Below the pieces are notes generated by a model that saw only the letters and a list, made by a program, of their open reading frames with translations, made no database searches and was not told where the DNA came from. Source: an uncultured Burkholderiales bacterium (GTDB lineage Bacteria; Pseudomonadota; Gammaproteobacteria; Burkholderiales; Burkholderiaceae_C). Taken from it: a stretch of DNA of 64,000 nt. Location of the stretch: positions 47,632 through 111,631 of the forward strand of contig CAIQBO010000016.1 of NCBI GenBank assembly GCA_903870145.1, in the 5' to 3' direction. Both the position numbers and the translations under genes were made by a program. This document shows positions 36,835 to 45,259 of this stretch, in pieces. Within the stretch, counting starts at the first letter, position 1. Each line of letters opens with the position of its first letter.

Positions 36835-37950
36835 ATGACTTTATTTCAAAAAAGCATCAAGCAAGAACTCACACGAAATTTTGGGGGGTCCACAGTTGTT
36901 CTCTTCACCATCGTGATGACGATCATGCTCGTCCGAATTATGGGTCAAGCTTCAAAGGGGCAAGCAGACCCTGCAGAAATTATTTTGTTGATTGGCTTGA
37001 ATGGGATTGGAAATTCTGGGCCCATATTGACATTGAGTTTGTTTGTCTCGATCGTCTATACCTTTTCCAGAATGTATCTCGACAGTGAGATGGTGATTTG
37101 GTTTTGCAGCGGTATGAGTTTGTCCCATTTTCTCAAACCACTCTGGAAATTTTGTTGGCCCGTTATTCTCCTCATCTCACTTCTTGCCATCTGGGCATGG
37201 CCTTGGAGTAATATTCAAACACAATATTTAAAAGACAAATTTGAGAGCAGAAGTAACATTGAACGCGTATCTCCAGGTCAATTTCAAGAGTCTGCATCGA
37301 ATCAAATGGTGTTTTTTGTTGAGAAAAAGAAAACCGATGAGGTTGCCAACAGCGTATACATTTCAAAAATTGAAAAGCATGTTGAAACGATAACTACCGC
37401 CAAAACAGGTGTCATGGAGTGGATTCATTCCGACAAATTTTTATCTCTGAATCATGGCCAACAAACCATCATCAATCATGAGACTGGCGAAGTGCGGGTG
37501 ACAGAATTTGAGACCTTCAAGTTTTGGCTAGATCCTGTGGGTCGAACATTATTGACTGGCTTGCAAAGTCAAATGTTAAGTACGATTGAATTGGTCATGA
37601 GTTCGGAGAACATAAACCGCGGAGAATTATTTTGGCGGTTAGGTTTATTCTTAGCTGCCATCAATCTGTCCATGCTAGCGGTTCAACTTGCGAGTATCAA
37701 CCCAAGGGTTGGACGAAGTTACTCCCTTGCACTGGCCTTGCTGTGCTTTGTAGGTTATTACAACATGATCACCATAGGCAAGCGTCTCATTGCCGATGGC
37801 ATGATTTCATTCGGTGTCATGATGCTTTTGCTGCATGGCACAGCAAGCTTGATTATTTTAATTTGGTATTTGCATACCGAATTTAATTTGCACTGGCGAA
37901 GGTTCATTCCCACTTTTAAACGTGCCCAACATGCGCCAATTGCAAACTGA
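36835..37950 (+). CDS. LptF/LptG-family LPS export permease
   Basis: 371 residues of the YjgP/YjgQ family: N-terminal helices, a large periplasmic beta-jellyroll (~125-255, SPGQFQESASNQMVFFVEKKK), and three C-terminal helices. LptF and LptG pair with LptB to extract LPS from the inner membrane. Sequence style is LptF-like. Only one permease is present here and no lptG neighbour, so it is either a displaced standard lptF or a second copy for modified LPS. Confidence 0.8.
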   Translation: MTLFQKSIKQELTRNFGGSTVVLFTIVMTIMLVRIMGQASKGQADPAEIILLIGLNGIGNSGPILTLSLFVSIVYTFSRMYLDSEMVIWFCSGMSLSHFLKPLWKFCWPVILLISLLAIWAWPWSNIQTQYLKDKFESRSNIERVSPGQFQESASNQMVFFVEKKKTDEVANSVYISKIEKHVETITTAKTGVMEWIHSDKFLSLNHGQQTIINHETGEVRVTEFETFKFWLDPVGRTLLTGLQSQMLSTIELVMSSENINRGELFWRLGLFLAAINLSMLAVQLASINPRVGRSYSLALALLCFVGYYNMITIGKRLIADGMISFGVMMLLLHGTASLIILIWYLHTEFNLHWRRFIPTFKRAQHAPIAN

Positions 37951-38773
37951 ATCCGCATTTTCAAAAGACCTGCATGCGCTGCTGTTTTCCTGTGTTATTT
38001 TCGGAATTTTTGGACTACCAAAGCCAGTGTCTGCCCAGGAAAGCAGCACCAAGATCAGTGCGCAGACGGAGGGTTCAGAAAAACTCAACTACACCTTTGG
38101 AATTCGACTCAAAACAACGGACATGGCCCTTTTGAAAGAAACGGCTCGCTTAAGACCTGTCCTTGGACTTAGCTACGGCAAATGGCGATTGGGTATAGGA
38201 GACGGTCAGGATTGGTTAGGATTTAGTCAGTTTGGAAAAGAGCCCTCTCTTAGCTATCAATTGCTTGAAAAAAGCAATCTGACTTTGGGGCTTTCCATGC
38301 GCATTCATAACGTCAACACTGGCGAAGCTTATGATGTGTTTGAAAACGGCAAAAAAACGCTTCGCACCCGGGTCATGGCCAACCACAAAATCAATCGCCG
38401 CTGGAGTCTGGGGCTCGATTGGACACAGGATGTTCTGAACAAAGGTGACAGCAGCACGATCAATGCAGGCTTGTCGTATGCATGGCCCGTTTTCTCACAA
38501 AGTGAATTGATCCTTAATCTTGGCAGTACATGGGCCACTGCAGAACACTGGAGAAACTCCGAAATGCTGGGGGCATCTTCAACAGACAACGCCCCTGCCA
38601 GAACGGGATTTGGCAAACTCAATTCAGGCTTGACCTTTAAGCAATCCATTTCACGCCATTGGGCTTGGTATTCGTCTTTTGGCGTTTCACGTGACATTGC
38701 TGAACTGCGAAAAATTCAAGGCTCACGAGAAGTTGTCACAGGTCAAATAGGTATCTTGTATTTTCAACGGTAA
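37931..38773 (+). CDS. MipA/OmpV-family outer membrane protein
   Basis: About 280 residues. Signal peptide-like N-terminus ending KPVSAQ, then alternating beta-strand pattern with FGIRLKTTDMALLKETARLRPVLGLSYGKWRLGIGDG and a final strand VVTGQIGILYFQR ending in aromatic-rich residues. This is the MipA/OmpV barrel style. It overlaps the lptF-like gene end, so it is the third gene of the epimerase operon. Possible roles are barrel scaffold or porin. ATG 37931 is taken; an in-frame GTG at 37922 is possible. Confidence 0.65.
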   Translation: MRQLQTESAFSKDLHALLFSCVIFGIFGLPKPVSAQESSTKISAQTEGSEKLNYTFGIRLKTTDMALLKETARLRPVLGLSYGKWRLGIGDGQDWLGFSQFGKEPSLSYQLLEKSNLTLGLSMRIHNVNTGEAYDVFENGKKTLRTRVMANHKINRRWSLGLDWTQDVLNKGDSSTINAGLSYAWPVFSQSELILNLGSTWATAEHWRNSEMLGASSTDNAPARTGFGKLNSGLTFKQSISRHWAWYSSFGVSRDIAELRKIQGSREVVTGQIGILYFQR

Positions 38774-38832
38774 AAAAATAGACACATTCTTGATTATTCT
38801 CAACCGCATCCGGCCTAATGGAAAATCTCTGT

Positions 38833-40032
38833 TTAATATCTGTGATGCTTGATGGCATCGAGCATGACTTCTTCGACTTGATCAGAAATTTGGCACCAAT
38901 CCAATTGGACCAACTGGTTGCGGGTGCTGGCGCTGACTTGCGCCAGCAAGCCCTTTGTGAGAATGACCTCTCTGGCTTTGGCGGCAAAAGCCTCAGGATT
39001 TGATTCCGGTATCAACCATCCATTGACACCTGGTTTGACCCAGTCCATCGCCGCAGCGCAATCAAATGCCAACACGGGCAAGCCACTGGCCAAGGCCTCT
39101 AAAGTTACGTTGCCAAATGTTTCTGATTGACTAGGAAAAACAAACAAATCAGAACTTGCATAGTAAACGGCCAATTTGTCCTGGGTGAGCATGCCTGGAA
39201 ATATGGCATCAGGGCAACGTCGTTTGCATTGCTCTCGCATCGGCCCATCCCCCACCAAGACCAGTTTGACGTCAGCCCCTGAAGCCACAAGTACTTCATA
39301 GGTCGCCAACACTTGTTCTAAATTTTTCTCAGGCGCCATACGGCCCACAGATATCAAAATAACCGTATTGGGAGTAACTTGCCAGGTTGCTCGCAATGCC
39401 TCATCTCTTTTTTTGGCATTGAACAATTGAGTGTCAACACCGCGCGAGACAACTTTTAAATTTTGAAAGCCATTGCTCTCTAATGTGAATTTTAAATCCT
39501 TGGTTGGAACCATTGTACAAGCTGTCGCATTGTGAAATTTTCTCAAATACGCAACAATAGGCTTTCGCATCCAGGACAGTCCGTAATGCTTGCTGTAACT
39601 TTGAAAGTTAGTCCGAAAATCTGAGGTGACTGGCAGTTTCAAAACTTTTGCGGCCTGCAATGCTGACCAGCCAAGAGGCCCTTCGGTTGCAATGTGCACG
39701 ATATCGGGTCGACGCACTGACCAAGCCTTCACCAAGGTTTTTTTACTGGGAAAACCCAACTTCAAATCCGGATAATGAGGAATGGGCATGCCACGCATCA
39801 AAACCTCTTCTAAACTTGAATCACGTATAGCAGAATCAAATTTATCTTGACGAGGCCGGATTAATTGCAAGTCATGATTTTTTAAACACAATCCTTGAAC
39901 CAATTTTGCCAAGGTCACGGCAACACCATTGACTTCAGGTGGCCACGTCTCGGTCACCACCGCTATCCGCAACGATGGGCGTGATGCTGGATAGTCTTCG
40001 ACAATGAGTGGCAGCTGATGAGTATTGTCCAT
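38833..40032 (-). CDS. GT4 glycosyltransferase, Agt/MgtA/SqdX-like (paralogue 1)
   Basis: 399 residues with two Rossmann domains. N-terminal VTETWPPEVNGVAVTLAKLVQGL is typical of GT4 enzymes that glycosylate diacylglycerol or phosphatidylinositol. The acceptor region HIATEGPLGWSALQAA and the donor-binding E-x7-E (SETFGNVTLEALASGLPV) are clear. It is paralogous to the gene at 53309, which follows a PlcP-like gene. Under phosphate stress such enzymes make glycolipids that replace phospholipids. A Pho box stands 22 bases upstream of the start. Confidence 0.8.
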   Translation of the reverse strand: MDNTHQLPLIVEDYPASRPSLRIAVVTETWPPEVNGVAVTLAKLVQGLCLKNHDLQLIRPRQDKFDSAIRDSSLEEVLMRGMPIPHYPDLKLGFPSKKTLVKAWSVRRPDIVHIATEGPLGWSALQAAKVLKLPVTSDFRTNFQSYSKHYGLSWMRKPIVAYLRKFHNATACTMVPTKDLKFTLESNGFQNLKVVSRGVDTQLFNAKKRDEALRATWQVTPNTVILISVGRMAPEKNLEQVLATYEVLVASGADVKLVLVGDGPMREQCKRRCPDAIFPGMLTQDKLAVYYASSDLFVFPSQSETFGNVTLEALASGLPVLAFDCAAAMDWVKPGVNGWLIPESNPEAFAAKAREVILTKGLLAQVSASTRNQLVQLDWCQISDQVEEVMLDAIKHHRY

Positions 40033-40054
40033 GCGCCTATCATGGGTTAATCAA

Positions 40055-40072
40055 ATAACAAATTGATGACAA
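40055..40072 (-). promoter_or_regulatory. Pho box for GT4 paralogue 1
   Basis: Minus strand TTGTCAT-CAAT-TTGTTAT, close to consensus. Confidence 0.75.
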
Positions 40073-40114
40073 TTTGAAGCAAAAATTGGATGGCGATTCA
40101 GTGACAAGCAGTAT

Positions 40115-40132
40115 CTGTCATTGAAATTTCAT
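40115..40132 (+). promoter_or_regulatory. Pho box for the second H/N-motif membrane protein
   Basis: CTGTCAT-TGAA-ATTTCAT: the first half is a perfect consensus repeat and the TCAT elements are 11 bases apart. Confidence 0.75.
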
Positions 40133-40196
40133 CAATTTAAGCAATGATTTCATCAAAGCGGCTTGCGAGCTTTTGTCCTTCAACTCAGGAGATCAA

Positions 40197-40802
40197 GTGA
40201 ACAATTTTTTTGAAGCCTTACAAATTCAGCGGTTTGATGACCACCGGTACTACCATCACAGTCGCATCAATCAGTCTTTGCACTTCATCAGTGCCATCAG
40301 CTTTTTGGTGGCTTATGTGATGCTCTTCATCGATCCTGTTTGGTCTGCACTCATTGCATGGTTGGTTTCCATGACAACCCGTCAATCTGGACACTTCTTT
40401 TTTGAACCCTTGGGATACGACGAAGTCAACCAAGCCACGCAGGAGCACAAGGAAGAAATTAAAGTCGGCTACAACCTGAATCGAAAAATTGTGCTCTTGA
40501 GCATCTGGGCCATGCTGCCCATGGCTTTGTACACCCAGCCTGGACTATTTGGCCTTGTTGAAACATGGAACACTTGGACAGATTTGATCCGCCAAATTGG
40601 TGCCTCCTGGTTAATTTTGGGTGTAGCAGGCTTGGTATTCCGTACTGTGCATCTGTTCTTTATCAAAGACATTCAAACTGGCTTGGTCTGGATGTGCAAA
40701 ATCTTGACCGACCCTTTTCATGACATCTATCTCTACCACAAAGCACCTTTATATTTGCTGCGTGGAGAAATGATCGATGCCAGCCCTAAGATGATCAAAT
40801 AG
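40197..40802 (+). CDS. Small polytopic membrane protein, distant Mpo1/DUF962-like (paralogue 2)
   Basis: 201 residues, closely similar along its length to the gene at 20933: FDDHRYYHHSRINQSLHFISAISFLVAY, RQSGHFFFEPLGYDEVNQAT, FRTVHLFF and KILTDPFHD are shared. GTG 40197 is chosen because AGGAG (40187-40191) stands five bases before it. The conserved His, Asn and Glu residues on the cytoplasmic side suggest a metal-dependent lipid enzyme. Name and reaction are uncertain. Confidence 0.6.
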   Translation: MNNFFEALQIQRFDDHRYYHHSRINQSLHFISAISFLVAYVMLFIDPVWSALIAWLVSMTTRQSGHFFFEPLGYDEVNQATQEHKEEIKVGYNLNRKIVLLSIWAMLPMALYTQPGLFGLVETWNTWTDLIRQIGASWLILGVAGLVFRTVHLFFIKDIQTGLVWMCKILTDPFHDIYLYHKAPLYLLRGEMIDASPKMIK

Positions 40803-40805
40803 TTG

Positions 40806-42440
40806 TTATTGAAAAAACATCTCTTTAAATATTTGACGCTTAATCAGCTTGTTAGTCATCTGGGGAGGGTGCCAAAACCACCCCCCCTCTTCCATTTCAT
40901 GACACGCACTGACAAATCGGGATAAGACTGCCTGAAAGTCAGCATCCGAGTAGTTCAAACTGAAAATTAGCCGACCTGTTCCCACCCAACTTAGCGCCAG
41001 ACCATGCGAGCGCAGAAAGTATTGAAGCATCCAGTTGTAACGACAAGGTTCTGTGTAATAAAGACTCCAGACACTGGACATATTGGCAGCTCGCAATGGA
41101 AATCCATTTTGCGCCATCGACTCGTTGAATTTGATTCGCCTTTCATTCCATCTTTCATCAAGCCCTTCGTACACCGATAAGCATTCTTGAGTTTCTAGTT
41201 TTTCCAAGAAAACCGACATTGACCCCATCACATGAGGGTGCGCATTGAAAGTGCCCCGAGCAAAGCATACGTCTGCGGGACGAGAAGGCCTGAACCTTTT
41301 CATCAAATCTGAACGTCCACAAACAACGCCAACTGGCAAACCCCCTCCCAGAGTCTTGCCGTAAGTCACCATGTCGGCTTTAACGCCAAAATATTCTTGC
41401 GCACCGCCTTTGGCCAACCGAAAACCCATAAAGACTTCGTCAAATATGAGAACAATGCCTTTTTCTGTGCACACACGCCTCACATCTTTCAGCCAAGCTG
41501 TATAGGTTTGGCGTTCGTAACTGGCTTTACGACTACTGTCCACCAAGGAAGAGTCAGCAGGCGCACCTTGATTCAAATGCAATGCCTGCAAGGGGTTGAT
41601 CAAAACGCAAGCAATGTCGTTTCGAGTTCTCAACACATGCAAACTGTTTGCATGCATGTCGCGCAGGGTATAGGTTTCTCGCGGAGGCATGGGGTTGCCT
41701 GGCCCAGGCTGTACATCTTCCCACCATCCGTGGTAGGCACCACAAAAGCGAACCAAATTCTTGCGCTGGGTGTGGTAGCGTGCCAAACGAACAGCTTGCA
41801 TGACGGCTTCTGTACCCGACATGTGAAACGACACCTCATCAAGACCAGAAATTGATTTGAGTTTTGAAACATTGTCCAGAACACAGGGGTGATACGCCCC
41901 TAAAGTTGCCCCGAGGTTTTTGACCTTTTCAGAGCCTTCATGCATGCACGCTTTGTAAAAGTCTGCGCCAAATACATTCACACCATAGGACCCTGTTAAA
42001 TCAAAAAAGCGTTGACCATCCAGATCTGTCACATAGATGCCATCTGCGGACTGTATAAATGCCCCAACTTTCAAATTCTCTCGCACGATGGGACTGAACT
42101 GAAAGGGAACTCTGTAAGCACCTGTGAATTGAAGATCAGAAATTATTTCACGTGCCTGCCCTGTCATGGCAATGCTCAGGGGATGTTTAGATTGCAATGT
42201 TTGAGCTAAAGAATAAAACGAATTTTCTCTCTGCTGAGCAATCAATTTAGGCGCATCGTCACAGGCAAAGAATTTTTCTTGATTGAATTCATAACCCGGC
42301 AACCACGAAGCCACACGTTTGGCCATGCGTGAATGCCCCGTTAAAGAAGGATGTTTCGCACGAGAGAGGTCTAGGCGTTTTTTAGCGATTGGCAATACAA
42401 GCGCCAATACTCCCAAAGTAATTAAAAGTTGAGCGGTCAC
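40806..42440 (-). CDS. Membrane-anchored class III aminotransferase (GSA-aminomutase-like)
   Basis: 544 residues. A hydrophobic N-terminal helix (~3-20) precedes a class III PLP fold: MSGTEAVMQAVRLAR, GAYHGWWED, Asp in IFDEVFMGFR, and PLP lysine Lys362 in VTYGKTLGGGLPVG. Relatives are glutamate-1-semialdehyde aminomutases, but those are soluble and ~430 residues. The extra ~110 N-terminal residues and membrane anchor point to a membrane-linked, perhaps lipid, substrate. It is divergent from a Psd-like gene and has a Pho-type box. Function unknown. Confidence 0.75.
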   Translation of the reverse strand: MTAQLLITLGVLALVLPIAKKRLDLSRAKHPSLTGHSRMAKRVASWLPGYEFNQEKFFACDDAPKLIAQQRENSFYSLAQTLQSKHPLSIAMTGQAREIISDLQFTGAYRVPFQFSPIVRENLKVGAFIQSADGIYVTDLDGQRFFDLTGSYGVNVFGADFYKACMHEGSEKVKNLGATLGAYHPCVLDNVSKLKSISGLDEVSFHMSGTEAVMQAVRLARYHTQRKNLVRFCGAYHGWWEDVQPGPGNPMPPRETYTLRDMHANSLHVLRTRNDIACVLINPLQALHLNQGAPADSSLVDSSRKASYERQTYTAWLKDVRRVCTEKGIVLIFDEVFMGFRLAKGGAQEYFGVKADMVTYGKTLGGGLPVGVVCGRSDLMKRFRPSRPADVCFARGTFNAHPHVMGSMSVFLEKLETQECLSVYEGLDERWNERRIKFNESMAQNGFPLRAANMSSVWSLYYTEPCRYNWMLQYFLRSHGLALSWVGTGRLIFSLNYSDADFQAVLSRFVSACHEMEEGGWFWHPPQMTNKLIKRQIFKEMFFQ

Positions 42441-42488
42441 TGGACAGTCTTATGGAAGTGAATCAAGTCATTGTTTTATTTAATTTTC

Positions 42489-42506
42489 GTGACAAACAAA
42501 TGAAAT
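42489..42506 (-). promoter_or_regulatory. Pho box for the aminotransferase (overlaps psd start)
   Basis: Minus strand ATTTCAT-TTGT-TTGTCAC, TCAT/TCAC 11 bases apart, 49 bases upstream of the aminotransferase. The last two bases are inside the psd-like start codon, so PhoB here could also affect that gene. Confidence 0.65.
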
Positions 42507-43377
42507 GAAAAATATCATTCACAGATTGGTATCCCAAGAGGATTTGAATTTTTTGCTGGCCAATCGCATTCCAAGAATGACACTGACGCGATTCATGGGG
42601 TGGTGGAGTCAAATCAAAAACCCTTGGATTCGGGATGCCTCCATTGGCGTTTGGAAATTATTTTCAGATTTAGATTTAAGCGATGCTGAAAAAACACACT
42701 TTGACAGCATGCATGACTGCTTTACCCGAGCGCTCAAACCGGGTGCACGCACCATTGACAGTCGCGATCAAATTTTATGCAGCCCCTGTGATGCCATTGT
42801 GGGTGAATGCGGGCAGATTGATACCACCCAAGTATTTCAAGCCAAAGGATTTCCTTACACGCTGAGCAGTTTGATGGGTTTCAGCGCCAGAACCGGTGAG
42901 TTGGTGGAATCCGTGAAAAACGGAACTTATGTGACTTTGCGCTTAACCGCCAGCATGTACCACCGCTTTCACGCACCCGCCAACGCCAAGCTAGAGCACG
43001 TCACGCACATCTCGGGAGACACCTGGAATGTCAACCCCATTGCGCTGAAACGGGTTGAGCGCTTGTTTTGCAAAAACGAACGCGCCATATTAAGTCTTCG
43101 ACTTTCTGATGGCACTCCTTTGATCATTGTTCCTGTTGCAGCAATTTTGGTCGCCAGTTTGCGTTTGCATGCCATTAATTTGTTACTGCACATCGGATAC
43201 AACGGGCCCCACGAAATTCCATGTGCCGTTCATGTCAGCAAAGGCGAAGAAATGGGCTGGTTTCAGCATGGCTCAACCATTTTGGTATTTGTACCTCCTG
43301 GCTACCGACTTGCCAATGGCATTGAGACGGGTACACGCATTCAAATGGGCAATGCTCTTCTGGAAAAAATTCAATGA
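42505..43377 (+). CDS. psd: Phosphatidylserine decarboxylase-like proenzyme
   Basis: 290 residues. The self-processing site is GST (Gly256-Ser257-Thr258, in WFQHGSTILVF), which would yield a pyruvoyl alpha chain. The autocatalytic Asp96 (SPCDAIV) and His153/His156 (YHRFHAP) are present. The usual VGAT/VGSI stretch is replaced by VAAILVASL, so it is a divergent member. The family makes phosphatidylethanolamine, but a related serine lipid could be the substrate. It overlaps the 5'-nucleotidase gene by four bases. Confidence 0.8.
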   Translation: MKNIIHRLVSQEDLNFLLANRIPRMTLTRFMGWWSQIKNPWIRDASIGVWKLFSDLDLSDAEKTHFDSMHDCFTRALKPGARTIDSRDQILCSPCDAIVGECGQIDTTQVFQAKGFPYTLSSLMGFSARTGELVESVKNGTYVTLRLTASMYHRFHAPANAKLEHVTHISGDTWNVNPIALKRVERLFCKNERAILSLRLSDGTPLIIVPVAAILVASLRLHAINLLLHIGYNGPHEIPCAVHVSKGEEMGWFQHGSTILVFVPPGYRLANGIETGTRIQMGNALLEKIQ

Positions 43378-45134
43378 CGCATTTAGCATTTCCATATCGG
43401 CTGGCAGTGTTCTGCATATTTTTTCTTGGCGGGTGTGCGCCTTATACCGAAAAATATGCAGATTCCAATTTACCCCTACAGATAAGCATTCTTGCCTTCA
43501 ATGATTTACACGGCAACTTAGAACCGCCTCACTTGAGTGTTCATGAAACTGTCGAAGGAAAAATAATTGAAGTTCCTGCAGGTGGAATTGCTTATTTGGC
43601 CAATGCGATTGATCAACTCAAAAAGCAACACCCATTGAACGCGGTGGTATCTGCAGGCGACATGATAGGAGCTTCTCCGCTGATTTCCGCTATGTTTTTA
43701 GATGAACCTACCATTGAAGCTGTCAATGCCATGAGAATCGACTACAACGCGATAGGAAATCATGAGTTTGACAAAGGCTTTGCTGAGTTGAAGCGAATGC
43801 GCGAAGGTGGGTGCAGCCAGCACACCCGCATGCAGCCATGCAAAGTCAATAAAGATTTTGCGGGCGCTACTTTCGAATTTTTGGCAGCCAATGTTAAAAA
43901 TGACAATGGTCAAACAATTTTTCCAGCCTATGGCATCAAGATATTCAAGCAAGGCAAACACCAGGTGAAGGTTGGATTTGTTGGAATGACTTTGAAAGGC
44001 ACGCCGAACATTGTCACGCCGGAAGGCGTCAAAGGTTTGGTGTTTGAAGACGAGGCTTCTACCGCCAATGAGCTGGTACCGGTTCTCAAAGCACAAGGCG
44101 TTTCAGCTTTGGTCTTGGTGATTCATGAAGGAGGCACAGTTCAAGGTGGCCCTAACGACAGCAACTGCCCAGGATTGACTGGTGACATCGTTCCTATTTT
44201 GCATCGACTCGATCCTGCCTACGATGTTGTGGTTTCAGGGCACACGCACCGTGCTTACACCTGTGACTTCAAAAAATTCAATCCTTCAAAATCATTTTTA
44301 CTTTCAAGTGCGGGTCAATACGGAAGTTTGCTCACACACATTGATTTGAAAATCGACCCAATACGCCAACAAGTGGTTTCCAAATCAGCCCACAATGTGA
44401 TCATCCAGAGCGAGTCATTTACCAACAGCGCAGGTGTACAAATCAAGAATACGCGGGCCTTGCCTCAATTCATAAAAAATCAAGAAGTTCAACGCATAGT
44501 TTCAGTTTACCAAGAAGCCTCCGCATTGGAGACCCAAAGACCTGTCAGCCATTTGCCGCAGTCAATCACACGCCAGGCCTCTGCGTCCCGCGAAACCCCC
44601 CTTGGCAACTTGATTGCCGATGCGCAATGGGCTGCCACTGCTGCGCCTGAAAATGGAAATTCTGATTTTGCGTTGATGAACCAAGGAGGGGTACGAGCTG
44701 ATTTGCTGATTCAAGTTGGCGGGGGCACTGTCAACTACGGGCAGCTTTTCAAAATTCAGCCTTTTTCTAATTATTTGGTAGTCAAAAGTTTCACGGGGCT
44801 TCAGATCCAAGAAATGTTGGAGCAGCAATACAGCAACCCACAACGGCTTCGAATTTTGTTGCCTTCTTCCAATTTGCGCTATCAAGTTAATATGGAAAAC
44901 GCAGCAGGCCACCGAGTTTCACAGATAAGCATCAAAGGCTTGCGTCTTGAGCCTACCCAAATTTACCGCATCACGATGAATAATTTCTTAGGATCAGGCG
45001 GCGATGGCTTTGGTATTTTCAAGGCAGGCGTGCTTGTTTTCAGTGGCGGTCTGGACGTCGACGCATTGGTCGACTACCTTGTGCAACATCCCGGCATCCC
45101 TCCCCCTTCAACCGATCGAATTACGCGCATGTAA
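43374..45134 (+). CDS. 5'-nucleotidase/UshA-family lipoprotein
   Basis: 586 residues. Lipoprotein signal (FFLGGC, Cys21). N-terminal metallophosphatase with FNDLHGNLEPP, GDMIGASPLISAMF, GNHEFDKG and SGHTHRAYTC, and C-terminal 5'-nucleotidase domain (ASRETPLGNLIADAQ, MNQGGVRADL, GSGGDGFGIF). It frees phosphate from nucleotides outside the cytoplasm. Its start overlaps the psd-like stop (ATGA). Confidence 0.9.
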   Translation: MTHLAFPYRLAVFCIFFLGGCAPYTEKYADSNLPLQISILAFNDLHGNLEPPHLSVHETVEGKIIEVPAGGIAYLANAIDQLKKQHPLNAVVSAGDMIGASPLISAMFLDEPTIEAVNAMRIDYNAIGNHEFDKGFAELKRMREGGCSQHTRMQPCKVNKDFAGATFEFLAANVKNDNGQTIFPAYGIKIFKQGKHQVKVGFVGMTLKGTPNIVTPEGVKGLVFEDEASTANELVPVLKAQGVSALVLVIHEGGTVQGGPNDSNCPGLTGDIVPILHRLDPAYDVVVSGHTHRAYTCDFKKFNPSKSFLLSSAGQYGSLLTHIDLKIDPIRQQVVSKSAHNVIIQSESFTNSAGVQIKNTRALPQFIKNQEVQRIVSVYQEASALETQRPVSHLPQSITRQASASRETPLGNLIADAQWAATAAPENGNSDFALMNQGGVRADLLIQVGGGTVNYGQLFKIQPFSNYLVVKSFTGLQIQEMLEQQYSNPQRLRILLPSSNLRYQVNMENAAGHRVSQISIKGLRLEPTQIYRITMNNFLGSGGDGFGIFKAGVLVFSGGLDVDALVDYLVQHPGIPPPSTDRITRM

Positions 45135-45140
45135 CAAATA

Positions 45141-45162
45141 GGTTTTTAGTTGTAAAAACCTC
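45141..45162. repeat. Inverted repeat after the 5'-nucleotidase gene
   Basis: AGGTTTTT and AAAAACCT around an AGTTGT loop form an 8-base stem. No T-run follows on the plus strand, so it is not a standard terminator; it may protect the transcript end. Confidence 0.5.
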
Positions 45163-45194
45163 AAATGGACACAGCAAAATAAATTGCGTTCAAT

Positions 45195-45212
45195 TTGTAA
45201 CATCGCCGTCAC
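45195..45212 (+). promoter_or_regulatory. Pho-box-like site for the TonB/TRAP operon
   Basis: TTGTAAC-ATCG-CCGTCAC, with GTAAC and GTCAC 11 bases apart. A possible -10 (TACGCT, 45223-45228) follows ten bases later. Confidence 0.5.
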
Positions 45213-45259
45213 ACAAACTGGATACGCTAGTGTTTTCAAGCAACTATCGTTTCAGCTTC

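Noticed and set aside
42455..42490. Separate Pho box on the plus strand for the psd-like gene
   Set aside because: AGTCAT is present but the repeat 11 bases later (ATTTA) does not match; only the minus-strand box at 42489 is supported.
45141..45162. Hairpin after the 5'-nucleotidase as a Rho-independent terminator
   Set aside because: Stem is A/T-rich and no T-tract follows on either strand in the right place.
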